A DNA stretch of 7,501 bases from CALZKI01 sp964567585 (GCA_964567585.1 CAZMND010000098.1:1-7501), one strand, 5' to 3'. Positions 1 through 6,214 are shown, numbered from the stretch's first letter. Made by a program: numbers and translations. The notes: generated by a model not told the origin, from the letters alone.

Positions 1-147
1 TTCAATATGATGATGATTGTTGATTATGCGAATGCAACAAAGGCATTTGGCGATGTGGCAGATGATATGAGCGCACTTGGTGAAAAAATCGGCGTTATCA
101 TCCGCTGCCAGAAAGAAGAAATTTTTGCAAAAATGCATAGAATTTAA
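1..147 (+). CDS. ACT-domain protein, UPF0237 family (C-terminal part only)
   Basis: The window opens inside this gene; reading frame 1 gives 48 residues and then TAA at 145-147. The visible part begins FNMMMIVDYANATKAF and ends with a run containing GEKIGVIIRCQKEEIFAKMHRI-like residues. The N-M-M-M-I-V-D stretch and the closing I-x-x-Q-x-E-x-I-F-x-x-M-H-R-I pattern are hallmarks of the roughly 90-residue UPF0237 ACT-domain proteins, so about half is missing upstream. ACT domains usually bind small ligands such as amino acids and often regulate a partner; the ligand here is unknown. The next gene starts 30 bases downstream on the same strand, and the two are commonly found as a pair, so they are probably co-transcribed and may act together. 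No promoter is visible because the 5' end lies outside the window. Confidence 0.88.
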   Translation, partial: FNMMMIVDYANATKAFGDVADDMSALGEKIGVIIRCQKEEIFAKMHRI

Positions 148-177
148 GGAAAGATACCAAAACAGGAGATATTCATT

Positions 178-1542
178 ATGATAAATATGTTTGAAGTCAA
201 CGAGACAAACAAAATGATTGAGCAGGAGAACCTGGATGTAAGAACCATTACTATGGGTATCAGCCTCTTAGATTGTATTGACTCGGATTTGGATACGTTA
301 AATAAGAAAATATATGACAAAATTTATAATGCGGCCAAGGATTTGGTAGCGACAGGTGAAGAAATTTCAAAAGAATTCGGTATTCCTATCGTAAATAAAC
401 GAATTTCCGTAACACCGATTGCTTTGGTTGGTGGTGCAGCTTGTAAAACAGTAGAAGATTTTGCCTCCATTGCAAAGACGCTGGATAAAGTGGCGCATAA
501 AGTGGGTGTAAACTTTATTGGTGGTTATTCAGCCCTTGTAAGTAAGGGGATGACACCTGCGGACGAGCTTTTAATCCGTTCCATTCCGCTGGCTCTTTCC
601 ACAACGGAAAGAGTGTGTAGTTCCGTTAATTTGGGCTCAACCAAAACCGGTATCAATATGGATGCTGTGAAGCTGATGGGTGAAATGATTGTAGAAACAG
701 CCGAATATACCAAAGAAAATGATTCACTTGGCTGTGCTAAATTGGTTGTATTTTGTAATGCGCCGGATGATAACCCGTTTATGGCTGGTGCTTTCCACGG
801 TGTAACAGAAGCAGACAAGATTATTAACGTTGGTGTCAGCGGACCGGGTGTTGTAAAAACCGCTCTTGAAAAGGTTCGTGGCAAAAACTTTGAAGTACTT
901 TGTGAAACTATCAAAAAGACCGCATTCAAGGTAACACGTGTAGGTCAGCTTGTGGCTGGCGAAGCATCAAAACGTCTTGGTGTGCCATTTGGTATTGTAG
1001 ATTTATCTTTGGCACCGACTCCTGCAATTGGTGATTCTGTAGCTGATATTTTATGTGAAATCGGTTTGGAATATGCCGGCGCACCGGGTACAACAGCAGC
1101 GCTTGCGCTTCTTAACGATCAGGTGAAAAAAGGCGGTGTAATGGCATCTTCTTATGTAGGTGGTCTTAGCGGTGCATTTATTCCGGTCAGTGAAGATCAG
1201 GGTATGATTGATGCAGTAGTGGCAGGAGCCCTTACTTTAGAAAAACTGGAAGCGATGACTTGTGTATGCTCAGTAGGTCTTGATATGATCGCCATTCCGG
1301 GTGATACAAAGGCAACAACCATTTCCGGTATTATTGCAGATGAAATGGCTATCGGTATGGTGAACCAGAAAACAACAGCAGTCCGTATTATCCCTGTTAT
1401 TGGGAAAGGCGTGGGTGAAACGGTTGAATTCGGTGGCTTACTTGGTTATGCGCCGATTATGCCTGTGAATCCATATTCATGTGATGCATTTGTCAACCGT
1501 GGCGGAAGAATTCCGGCTCCAATTCATAGCTTTAAGAATTAA
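178..1542 (+). CDS. UPF0210 / DUF711 family protein (PFL-like fold)
   Basis: A complete 454-residue protein, close to the family's usual length of about 450. It matches UPF0210 (DUF711) by its opening (ETNKMIEQENLDVRTITMGI), the glycine-rich IALVGGAA region near residue 80, the SVNLGSTKTGINMDAV block near 150, and the C-terminal NRGGRIPAPIHSFKN. Family members have a fold related to pyruvate formate-lyase, but I see no glycyl-radical motif near the C-terminus, so no radical chemistry should be assumed; the biochemical function is unknown. No signal peptide or membrane segment is evident, so it is probably cytoplasmic. The start at 178 has AGGAGA at 164-169, eight bases upstream; the ATG at 187 is less well placed. 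It follows the ACT-domain gene by 30 bases, probably as an operon, and ends just before a bidirectional terminator. The family call is firm and the function open. Confidence 0.92.
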   Translation: MINMFEVNETNKMIEQENLDVRTITMGISLLDCIDSDLDTLNKKIYDKIYNAAKDLVATGEEISKEFGIPIVNKRISVTPIALVGGAACKTVEDFASIAKTLDKVAHKVGVNFIGGYSALVSKGMTPADELLIRSIPLALSTTERVCSSVNLGSTKTGINMDAVKLMGEMIVETAEYTKENDSLGCAKLVVFCNAPDDNPFMAGAFHGVTEADKIINVGVSGPGVVKTALEKVRGKNFEVLCETIKKTAFKVTRVGQLVAGEASKRLGVPFGIVDLSLAPTPAIGDSVADILCEIGLEYAGAPGTTAALALLNDQVKKGGVMASSYVGGLSGAFIPVSEDQGMIDAVVAGALTLEKLEAMTCVCSVGLDMIAIPGDTKATTISGIIADEMAIGMVNQKTTAVRIIPVIGKGVGETVEFGGLLGYAPIMPVNPYSCDAFVNRGGRIPAPIHSFKN

Positions 1543-1569
1543 TTGTGAAAAAAGAAGAAGTAATAATTG

Positions 1570-1603
1570 AAAAGCAGGAAACTGTCAGGGTTTCCTGCTT
1601 TTT
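1570..1603. terminator. Bidirectional intrinsic terminator between convergent genes
   Basis: A perfect 13-base inverted repeat: AAAAGCAGGAAAC at 1570-1582, a 7-base loop, and GTTTCCTGCTTTT at 1590-1602, followed by one more T. Because each arm ends in a run of A or T, the hairpin carries a T-tract on either strand. It sits 27 bases after the UPF0210 stop and 10 bases past the tmcAL stop, so it can end transcription of both converging genes. Confidence 0.9.
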
Positions 1604-1612
1604 GCATTTGTT

Positions 1613-2833
1613 TTATATAGTCTGTACCTGCTTTTGATAATCACTGACAAAGTCACTGTCAAACTTGTGGCTTAAAACCGTATCGTAAAGGTTGGATGCG
1701 AATACGTCTTCTTTTAACAGTGCAAAGGCGTCGTCGGATAACTGTTTTGAAGCATCTGCCAACTTGGAAATAAGTGGGAGAGTACAGTTTTCTTTTAATG
1801 CCTTGGAAAGATTTCCGGCTCTTGTGTTAAGTCCCAAAATTCTAATATAAGAAGGCGCGGATTTTGTATCATCTACTTTTAAATCCAGTAAAATATGAAG
1901 AAGACAACGGCTGATGCGTGTATAGGTCATATTTTTGGTTTTTAAAAGGTCGCAGAAACTTTCGTAGTTTTTGTATTGGTAAACATTTTTGGCAATTCTG
2001 TCCGATAAGTCAGAGCTGACATCAATGTATTGTGTAAATCCACTGTCTTTTTCGCTGAGAAGCTTGTAGTGAAGCATCTCTGAAAAATCATCAGGAACAA
2101 TCGGGAAAGAAATGTTTTGTCTATCTTTCATAATTTCAAATACGTTCTTTGGCACATCGGAATATATGTTTTCCAGATTTTCTGTTGTGGCAATGGAAGA
2201 ACGGATAGCAAGTGCCGATGAGTAAAGGTCGGATAAAGAGCAGTCGTTGTAGTTGCTGCCTCTTCGTTTAACCGTTACGGGATTCATTTTGGAGCCGGTT
2301 TTCATCAAGGCTTTAATGTATTCGATTCCAAGAATATTGTTTGGCATAGAGAGGATTTTTAAACTGTCAAAATCCCAGCAATCAAGGCCTTGGAGAGCCA
2401 TATTTCTGGCAACGGGATAGGAGTGACCGTTTTTCAATTCTCTTTTTAATACTTCTTTATATTCATCCGGTTCTTCAAGGAGTACCTTGGCGATTTGGGA
2501 CAGTTTTTCCACATTGCCGCATTCGCTTCCAAAGCACAGCTCTGTCACAACACCGGTGGCGTTCAAAATGGCAACAGCATTGGTTGCAAATCCTTCTGCG
2601 CTGGAGGTGGCAAAACGTACAGGGAGTTCAATGACAAGGTCGGCTCCGTTTAAAAGTGCCATTTTTGCACGGGAGTGTTTATCAATCATAGCGGGAACGC
2701 CGCGCTGGGTATAGTTACCGCTCATAACCACAATGCAATAGTCGCATCCGGTGAGCTCTTTTGCCTTTTGGATATGGTATGCGTGTCCCTTGTGAAATGG
2801 GTTGTATTCTGCTACAATACCAACAACTTTCAT
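1613..2833 (-). CDS. tmcAL: tRNA(Met) cytidine acetate ligase TmcAL
   Basis: A complete 406-residue protein of the YlbM/DUF795 nucleotidyltransferase family. TmcAL activates acetate with ATP to an acetyl-adenylate and acetylates C34 of elongator tRNA-Met (ac4C), which secures accurate AUG decoding. The N-terminal nucleotidyltransferase domain is plain: VGIVAEYNPFHKGH with the HxGH motif at residues 14-17, then MSGNYTQRG at 37-45 and a conserved DKHSRAKMALLNGADLVIELP segment. Further family blocks are PNNILGIEYIKAL (164-176), KRRGSNYND (189-197) and SALAIRSSI (206-214). The start is well supported: on the minus strand AAAGGAGGC precedes ATG, with AGGAGG at 2847-2842 and an 8-base spacer. It is divergent from pta and convergent with the UPF0210 gene. 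Free acetate is its substrate, so its place beside an acetyl-phosphate gene is suggestive, though the link is only inference. Confidence 0.93.
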   Translation of the reverse strand: MKVVGIVAEYNPFHKGHAYHIQKAKELTGCDYCIVVMSGNYTQRGVPAMIDKHSRAKMALLNGADLVIELPVRFATSSAEGFATNAVAILNATGVVTELCFGSECGNVEKLSQIAKVLLEEPDEYKEVLKRELKNGHSYPVARNMALQGLDCWDFDSLKILSMPNNILGIEYIKALMKTGSKMNPVTVKRRGSNYNDCSLSDLYSSALAIRSSIATTENLENIYSDVPKNVFEIMKDRQNISFPIVPDDFSEMLHYKLLSEKDSGFTQYIDVSSDLSDRIAKNVYQYKNYESFCDLLKTKNMTYTRISRCLLHILLDLKVDDTKSAPSYIRILGLNTRAGNLSKALKENCTLPLISKLADASKQLSDDAFALLKEDVFASNLYDTVLSHKFDSDFVSDYQKQVQTI

Positions 2834-2863
2834 ATTTTTCGCCTCCTTTGTTCCCTTAAAACA

Positions 2864-2892
2864 ATCCTAACACAGAATAGGAAAGTTCACAA
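2864..2892 (-). promoter_or_regulatory. Candidate promoter for tmcAL
   Basis: On the minus strand TTGTGA (2892-2887) and TAGGAT (2869-2864) are separated by 17 bases, with TGT directly before the -10 giving an extended -10 pattern (TGn). Both hexamers depart from consensus (TTGACA, TATAAT), so the call is moderate. The position suits the gene, whose start codon lies about 30 bases further on. The -35 lies inside the 8-3-8 inverted repeat at 2882-2900. Confidence 0.45.
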
Positions 2893-2900
2893 TGAACTTT
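2882..2900. repeat. Perfect 8-3-8 inverted repeat, possible operator
   Basis: AAAGTTCA at 2882-2889 and TGAACTTT at 2893-2900 are perfect reverse complements around CAA. The site lies in the divergent tmcAL/pta region, covers the proposed tmcAL -35 box, and sits about 37 bases upstream of the pta -35 box. The size and symmetry suit a dimeric repressor. I do not recognise the site: it does not match the consensus I know for FapR, FabT, CcpA or Rex. There is no T-tract, so it is not a terminator. Confidence 0.5.
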
Positions 2901-2936
2901 GTACTTGATTTTGCACAATATTTTAAATATTTTTTC

Positions 2937-2965
2937 TTGTATACAATAATTTGTTTTTGTATAAT
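2937..2965 (+). promoter_or_regulatory. Promoter for pta
   Basis: TTGTAT (2937-2942) and a perfect TATAAT (2960-2965) are spaced by 17 bases. Transcription would begin near 2972, leaving a leader of about 65 bases before the pta start. The surroundings are very AT-rich, as is common for strong promoters in this group. The -35 is part of the palindrome TTGTATACAA (2937-2946). A second TATAAT at 3014-3019 is too close to the ribosome binding site to be a likely -10. Confidence 0.7.
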
Positions 2966-3023
2966 TAACATATACTTAATCGTATGCAAAAAAGAAGGTA
3001 AAAGAACAGGCAATATAATGTAT

Positions 3024-3030
3024 GGAGGAG
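3024..3030 (+). promoter_or_regulatory. Ribosome binding site that decides the pta start
   Basis: GGAGGAG at 3024-3030 is followed by two in-frame ATGs, at 3032 and 3038. The first leaves only one base after the site, while the second leaves seven. The second is therefore taken as the start. Confidence 0.85.
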
Positions 3031-3037
3031 AATGGGT

Positions 3038-4039
3038 ATGGCTTATATTGATAAGATCAAAGAACGTGCCAGACAAGACAAGAAGACAATTGTACTTCCT
3101 GAAACAACCGACAAGAGAACTTTGATTGCTGCATCACATATTATTGAAGAAGATATCGCAGATGTAATTATGGTCGGTAATGAAGAGAAGATTATGGATG
3201 GTGCAGGATGGTTGGAAGTTGACTTAACGGGGGTTAAAGTCGTAGATCCGCACAGATGTGACAAATTGGATTCTTATGTTGAGTTGTTGTACGAAACAAG
3301 AAAGTCAAAAGGTATGACAATGGAAAAGGCAAGAGAAATTCTTTTGACTGATTATTTGACTTTTGGTGTAATTATGGTTAAGGCTAACGATGCTGACGGA
3401 ATGGTTGCGGGGGCGTGCCATGCGACAGCGGATGTTTTAAGACCTTCCTTGCAGATTTTGAAAACAGCACCGGGTGTTAAACTGGTATCCGGTTTCTTTA
3501 TTTTGGATGTTCCGAATTGCAAATATGGAGAAAATGGTGCATTTTTATTTGCGGACTGTGGTTTGAACCAGGACCCGACAGCAGAAGAATTGGCAGCGAT
3601 TGCTGATACAAGTGCTAAGAGCTTCCGTACATTAATCGGACCAAGACCGATTATTGCAATGCTTTCCCATTCCACAAAAGGTAGTGCAAAGCATCCTTGT
3701 GTAGATAAAGTAATTGAAGCAACCAATATTGCCCATGAACGGTATCCGCATCTTACTTTGGACGGAGAATTACAGGCAGATGCTGCGTTGGTTCCACATG
3801 TTGCAAAATCAAAAGCACCGGGAAGCGAAGTGGCAGGAAAAGCCAATGTACTTGTTTTCCCGAACTTAGACAGTGGAAATATCGGCTATAAGCTTGTACA
3901 GAGACTGGGCGGGGCAGAAGCTTACGGACCAATGGTTCAGGGGCTTGCAAGACCGGTAAATGATTTATCAAGAGGTTGTTCTTGGGAAGATATCGTGGGT
4001 GTAGTTGCACTTACAGCCGTACAGGCTCAGATGTCGTAA
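3038..4039 (+). CDS. pta: Phosphate acetyltransferase
   Basis: Converts acetyl-CoA and phosphate to acetyl phosphate and CoA in the cytoplasm, normally the first step of ATP-yielding acetate formation. The 333-residue length is that of the short, single-domain Pta (EutD-like length, without the N-terminal regulatory domain of the E. coli enzyme). Characteristic blocks are TIVLPETTDKRTL (17-29), DGMVAGACHATADVLRPSLQ (120-139), MLSHSTKGSAKHP (208-220), DGELQADAALVP (242-253) and the C-terminal NVLVFPNLDSGNIGYKLVQR (270-289) followed by GPMVQGLARPVNDLSRGCS. These fit Pta better than phosphate butyryltransferase. The start at 3038 is chosen from ribosome binding site spacing. It has its own promoter and is divergent from tmcAL. 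The expected partner ackA does not follow; yceD begins 66 bases later behind its own promoter. No clear terminator follows pta. Confidence 0.94.
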   Translation: MAYIDKIKERARQDKKTIVLPETTDKRTLIAASHIIEEDIADVIMVGNEEKIMDGAGWLEVDLTGVKVVDPHRCDKLDSYVELLYETRKSKGMTMEKAREILLTDYLTFGVIMVKANDADGMVAGACHATADVLRPSLQILKTAPGVKLVSGFFILDVPNCKYGENGAFLFADCGLNQDPTAEELAAIADTSAKSFRTLIGPRPIIAMLSHSTKGSAKHPCVDKVIEATNIAHERYPHLTLDGELQADAALVPHVAKSKAPGSEVAGKANVLVFPNLDSGNIGYKLVQRLGGAEAYGPMVQGLARPVNDLSRGCSWEDIVGVVALTAVQAQMS

Positions 4040-4047
4040 AGAAATTT

Positions 4048-4068
4048 GTGTTGACAAACTTTCAACAC
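4048..4068. repeat. Perfect 7-7-7 inverted repeat over the yceD -35 box, possible operator
   Basis: GTGTTGA at 4048-4054 and TCAACAC at 4062-4068 are perfect reverse complements around a 7-base centre. The left arm overlaps the TTGACA -35 hexamer (4051-4056), and the right arm lies in the promoter spacer. A bound dimer would block RNA polymerase, so repression is the simplest reading. A terminator for pta is unlikely because no T-tract follows the right arm. I do not recognise the motif. Confidence 0.5.
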
Positions 4069-4079
4069 CTATGTATAAT
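4051..4079 (+). promoter_or_regulatory. Perfect-consensus sigma-A promoter for yceD-rpmF
   Basis: TTGACA (4051-4056), a 17-base spacer and TATAAT (4074-4079) match the vegetative sigma-factor consensus at all twelve positions with ideal spacing. Transcription would start near 4086, giving a leader of only about 20 bases before the yceD ATG at 4106. It lies wholly in the gap between pta and yceD, so yceD and rpmF can be expressed independently of pta. Strong expression is plausible because rpmF encodes a ribosomal protein. Confidence 0.88.
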
Positions 4080-4105
4080 AGTTCAAGTGTGGATAGGAGA
4101 CAACG

Positions 4106-4627
4106 ATGTTAGTGAATTTAACTGATGTTTTTTCGTCCGTAGAGAAAGTTGTGAAGAAAGATTTTACATTAGACATGGATACTTTCACATATAGTGGTGA
4201 CAAGTATTCTGTAGTCTTTAAGGAACCAATCTCTATGACTTTTACCAACATTGGAGTTGGAAAAGTGCTGGTAGAAGGTAGCGGAAAGTTGTTGTTTGAT
4301 ATGAAATGCGACAGATGCTTAAATGCGGTACCTTATGAAATGGATTTACAGTTTTCTTACGAAGTATTCTCACCGGAAAAAGCCGGAGAAGCAGAAGACG
4401 ATGAGCAAAATTTTATGGAAGGTTATGAACTGAATGTTGTAAACCTAGTAAACAATGAGATTTTAATGAGCTGGCCTATGAAAGTCTTGTGTAAGCCGCA
4501 GTGCAAAGGAATTTGTACCGTCTGTGGAAAAGACTTAAATACAGGCGAATGCGGTTGCGATACTTTTGTGCCGGATCCTAGATGGGCAGCTTTAAAAGAT
4601 ATCTTTAACGCAAATAAGGAGGTGTAA
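4106..4627 (+). CDS. yceD: DUF177 / YceD family protein, rRNA-associated factor
   Basis: A 173-residue protein of the DUF177 (YceD) family, almost always encoded just before rpmF. Family members are linked to 23S rRNA accumulation and large-subunit assembly; the exact activity is not settled. The sequence shows a CDRC motif at residues 68-71, an acidic stretch near 94-100, and a C-terminal cysteine cluster (C129, C133, C137, C140, C149, C151) followed by DPRWAALKDIF (157-167). The six C-terminal cysteines plus the CxRC pair suggest metal binding, as in other clostridial members, but this is inference. AGGAG at 4095-4099 sits six bases before the ATG. The last codons form the rpmF ribosome binding site and its start is three bases past this stop, so translation of the two genes is probably coupled. 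Its own promoter lies at 4051-4079. Confidence 0.88.
   Translation: MLVNLTDVFSSVEKVVKKDFTLDMDTFTYSGDKYSVVFKEPISMTFTNIGVGKVLVEGSGKLLFDMKCDRCLNAVPYEMDLQFSYEVFSPEKAGEAEDDEQNFMEGYELNVVNLVNNEILMSWPMKVLCKPQCKGICTVCGKDLNTGECGCDTFVPDPRWAALKDIFNANKEV
4616..4623 (+). promoter_or_regulatory. Perfect ribosome binding site for rpmF inside the end of yceD
   Basis: AAGGAGGT is fully complementary to the 16S rRNA 3' end and lies six bases before the rpmF ATG at 4630. It encodes the last residues of YceD (K-E-V), so ribosomes finishing yceD pass over it, which favours coupled translation. Confidence 0.85.
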
Positions 4628-4629
4628 CG

Positions 4630-4809
4630 ATGTCTATTTGTCCAAAGAATAAATCTTCAAAAGGTAGAAGAGATAAGAGAAGAGCAAACTGGAAAATGAG
4701 TGCTCCTACATTAGTTAAATGTAGCAAATGTGGTGCTTTAATGATGCCTCACAGAGTATGTAAAGCTTGTGGATCATACAACAAAAAAGAAATCATCACA
4801 GTTGAATAA
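4630..4809 (+). CDS. rpmF: 50S ribosomal protein L32 (bL32)
   Basis: A 59-residue basic protein of the large ribosomal subunit, usual in length for bL32. It begins MSICPKNKSSKGRRDKRRANWKM-like with the typical P-K-x-x-x-S-K-x-R-R-x-x-R-R core, then TLVKCSKCG (28-36) and HRVCKACGSY (41-50). C31/C34 and C44/C47 form a complete zinc ribbon, so this is the zinc-binding (C+) form; an extra cysteine stands at residue 4. There is no sign of the cysteine-free paralogue used under zinc starvation. The start is fixed by an excellent ribosome binding site and by homology. It follows yceD by two bases and is followed by a strong terminator 17 bases after the stop, which makes yceD-rpmF a compact two-gene unit. 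Confidence 0.96.
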   Translation: MSICPKNKSSKGRRDKRRANWKMSAPTLVKCSKCGALMMPHRVCKACGSYNKKEIITVE

Positions 4810-4825
4810 TTTATTATGACGATGT

Positions 4826-4862
4826 ATAAAGGATTTCCGTTTCGGAGGTCCTTTATTTTTTT
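4826..4862 (+). terminator. Intrinsic terminator after rpmF
   Basis: ATAAAGGA (4826-4833) pairs with TCCTTTAT (4849-4856). Between them TTTCCG and CGGAGG extend the stem through two U-G wobbles, one U-A pair and three G-C pairs, leaving a TTT loop. The result is a continuous 14-pair stem. A run of seven T (4856-4862) follows. This should end most transcripts from the yceD promoter before plsX. Confidence 0.9.
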
Positions 4863-4873
4863 ACCCAATTTCC

Positions 4874-4902
4874 TTGATTTTTAGCCGTTTTTTTAGTATA
4901 GT
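4874..4902 (+). promoter_or_regulatory. Promoter for plsX-acpP
   Basis: TTGATT (4874-4879) and TATAGT (4897-4902) are spaced by 17 bases, just after the rpmF terminator. Transcription would start near 4909, giving a leader of about 40 bases. The -10 region reads TTAGTATAGTAG, which resembles only one half of a FapR-type site; no convincing operator is seen. Confidence 0.65.
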
Positions 4903-4947
4903 AGAATAGGTTTATTGAGATAATATGAGGTTGAAACGGAGATAGTT

Positions 4948-5961
4948 ATGTCAGAATTTGTAAAAGTAGCATTGGATGCAATGGGTGGCGATAATGCACC
5001 GGTAGAGATTGTTAAAGGCGGTGTAGCTGCAATTAATGAGAGTAGTAAGGTGAAGGTCTTTTTTGTAGGACAGGAAGAAGTTATCAAGGAAGAACTTGCA
5101 AAATATACATACAATGCTGAGCAGGCTGAAATTGTGAATGCAACAGAGATTATCGAAACAGCAGAACCACCGGTTATGGCTATCAGAAAGAAGAAGGATT
5201 CCTCAATTGTAAAAGCAATGACTATGGTTAGGGAAGGTGTCTGTGATGCGTATGTATCCGCAGGCAGTACAGGCGCAACCTTGGTAGGTGGACAGGTTAT
5301 CGTGGGCAGATTAAAGGGAATTGAAAGACCGGCGCTTGCACCACTTATTCCGACAGAAACAGGCGTTTCACTGTTAATTGACTGTGGTGCCAACGTGGAT
5401 GCGAAACCATCCCATCTGGTTCAGTATGCAAAGATCGGTTCTGTTTATATGGAAAACATTATGGGCATTAAAGACCCAAGAGTCGGTATTGTAAATAATG
5501 GTGCAGAAGAAGAAAAAGGCAATGCACTTGTAAAAGAAACTTTTCCGCTTCTTAAAAATTGTCCGGAAATCAATTTTGTAGGAAGCGTAGAAGCAAGAGA
5601 TATTCCAAAGGGTGTTGTGGACGTTATTGTTTGTGAAGCCTTTGTAGGAAACGTTGTTTTAAAACTTTACGAGGGTGTTGGCGCAACTTTGATTAAGAAA
5701 GTAAAGGCCGGTATGATGACAAGCCTTCGCAGTAAAATTGGCGCACTTCTTGTAAAGCCTGCCTTGAAGGAAACGTTGAAATCATTTGATTTGGAACAGT
5801 ACGGCGGGGCACCGATGCTTGGTCTTAACGGACTTGTAGTGAAAACACACGGTAGTTCCAATGCTACAGAAGTGAAGAATTCTATTATGCAGTGTATCAC
5901 TTTCAGTGAACAAAATATTAATGAAAAAATTGAGGATATCATTTCACTATCCGATAAATAA
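4948..5961 (+). CDS. plsX: Phosphate acyltransferase PlsX
   Basis: Transfers acyl groups from acyl-ACP to phosphate, making the acyl phosphate that PlsY uses to acylate glycerol-3-phosphate; this is the entry to phospholipid synthesis in most Gram-positive bacteria. PlsX is a peripheral membrane protein, and this copy shows no transmembrane segment. The 337 residues match the family length. Diagnostic blocks are VALDAMGGDNAP (7-18), DAYVSAGSTGATLVGG (100-115), RPALAPLIPT (127-136), LLIDCGANVD (142-151), GIVNNGAEEEKGN (180-192) and CEAFVGNVVLKLYEG (229-243). GGAGA at 4938-4942 lies five bases before the ATG. It has its own promoter and is followed after 16 bases by acpP, whose product carries its acyl substrate. 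The pair probably forms one transcript. No anomaly is seen. Confidence 0.96.
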   Translation: MSEFVKVALDAMGGDNAPVEIVKGGVAAINESSKVKVFFVGQEEVIKEELAKYTYNAEQAEIVNATEIIETAEPPVMAIRKKKDSSIVKAMTMVREGVCDAYVSAGSTGATLVGGQVIVGRLKGIERPALAPLIPTETGVSLLIDCGANVDAKPSHLVQYAKIGSVYMENIMGIKDPRVGIVNNGAEEEKGNALVKETFPLLKNCPEINFVGSVEARDIPKGVVDVIVCEAFVGNVVLKLYEGVGATLIKKVKAGMMTSLRSKIGALLVKPALKETLKSFDLEQYGGAPMLGLNGLVVKTHGSSNATEVKNSIMQCITFSEQNINEKIEDIISLSDK

Positions 5962-5977
5962 TCGAGGGATTTAAATT

Positions 5978-6208
5978 ATGGAACTTGAAATGTTAAAAGA
6001 TGCTATCGTTAAAGTATTGAAAATCGATGCAGGGGAATTGACTTTAGACACAAGATTTGTTGAAGATTTAGGAGCGGATTCATTAGATATGTATCAGATT
6101 GCGATGAGTCTGGAAGAAATTTTCGATGTGAGCTTTAGCGAAGAAGACTTGAAACAGGTTGTAACAGTAAATGACGCATATGAATTGCTTAAAAATTTTA
6201 AGGAATAG
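5978..6208 (+). CDS. acpP: Acyl carrier protein
   Basis: A 76-residue acidic protein that carries growing acyl chains on a phosphopantetheine arm during fatty acid synthesis. The attachment site is S35 in the GADSLDMYQIAMSLEE block (32-47), with the family's DSL motif intact. The helices before it (MLKDAIVKVLKI) and after it (FSEEDLKQVVTVNDAYELLK) are standard. Acyl-ACP is the substrate of PlsX encoded just upstream. GAGGG at 5964-5968 leaves nine bases to the ATG at 5978; a second in-frame ATG at 5990 is possible but would remove four residues and is poorly spaced. A terminator follows directly after the stop. It could in principle serve another pathway, but the plsX neighbour argues for the housekeeping ACP. 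Confidence 0.94.
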   Translation: MELEMLKDAIVKVLKIDAGELTLDTRFVEDLGADSLDMYQIAMSLEEIFDVSFSEEDLKQVVTVNDAYELLKNFKE

Positions 6209-6214
6209 TTTGGC

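Noticed and set aside
2882..2900. Rex or CcpA site in the divergent region
   Set aside because: The half-site AAAGTTCA does not fit the Rex pattern TTGTTAA/TTGTGAA in the right orientation and spacing, nor the CcpA cre consensus with its central CG.
3014..3019. A second TATAAT upstream of pta as a -10 box
   Set aside because: Transcription would start at about the ribosome binding site, leaving no leader; no -35 is well spaced either.
3032..3037. Start of pta at the earlier ATG (3032)
   Set aside because: It lies one base after the ribosome binding site; the ATG at 3038 has normal spacing and gives the usual MAYIDKIKE-type N-terminus.
3352..3846. Long open frames opposite pta, plsX, rnc and the UPF0210 gene
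   Set aside because: They lie wholly antisense to well-recognised genes, have no family features and no ribosome binding site, and reflect codon bias of the real genes.
4048..4068. The inverted repeat after pta as a terminator
   Set aside because: No T-tract follows the right arm, and the repeat overlaps a perfect -35 box, so an operator or chance is more likely.
4874..4910. Possible FapR operator at the plsX promoter (TTAGTATAGTAG)
   Set aside because: Only the left half resembles the FapR site as I know it; the expected symmetric right half is missing.
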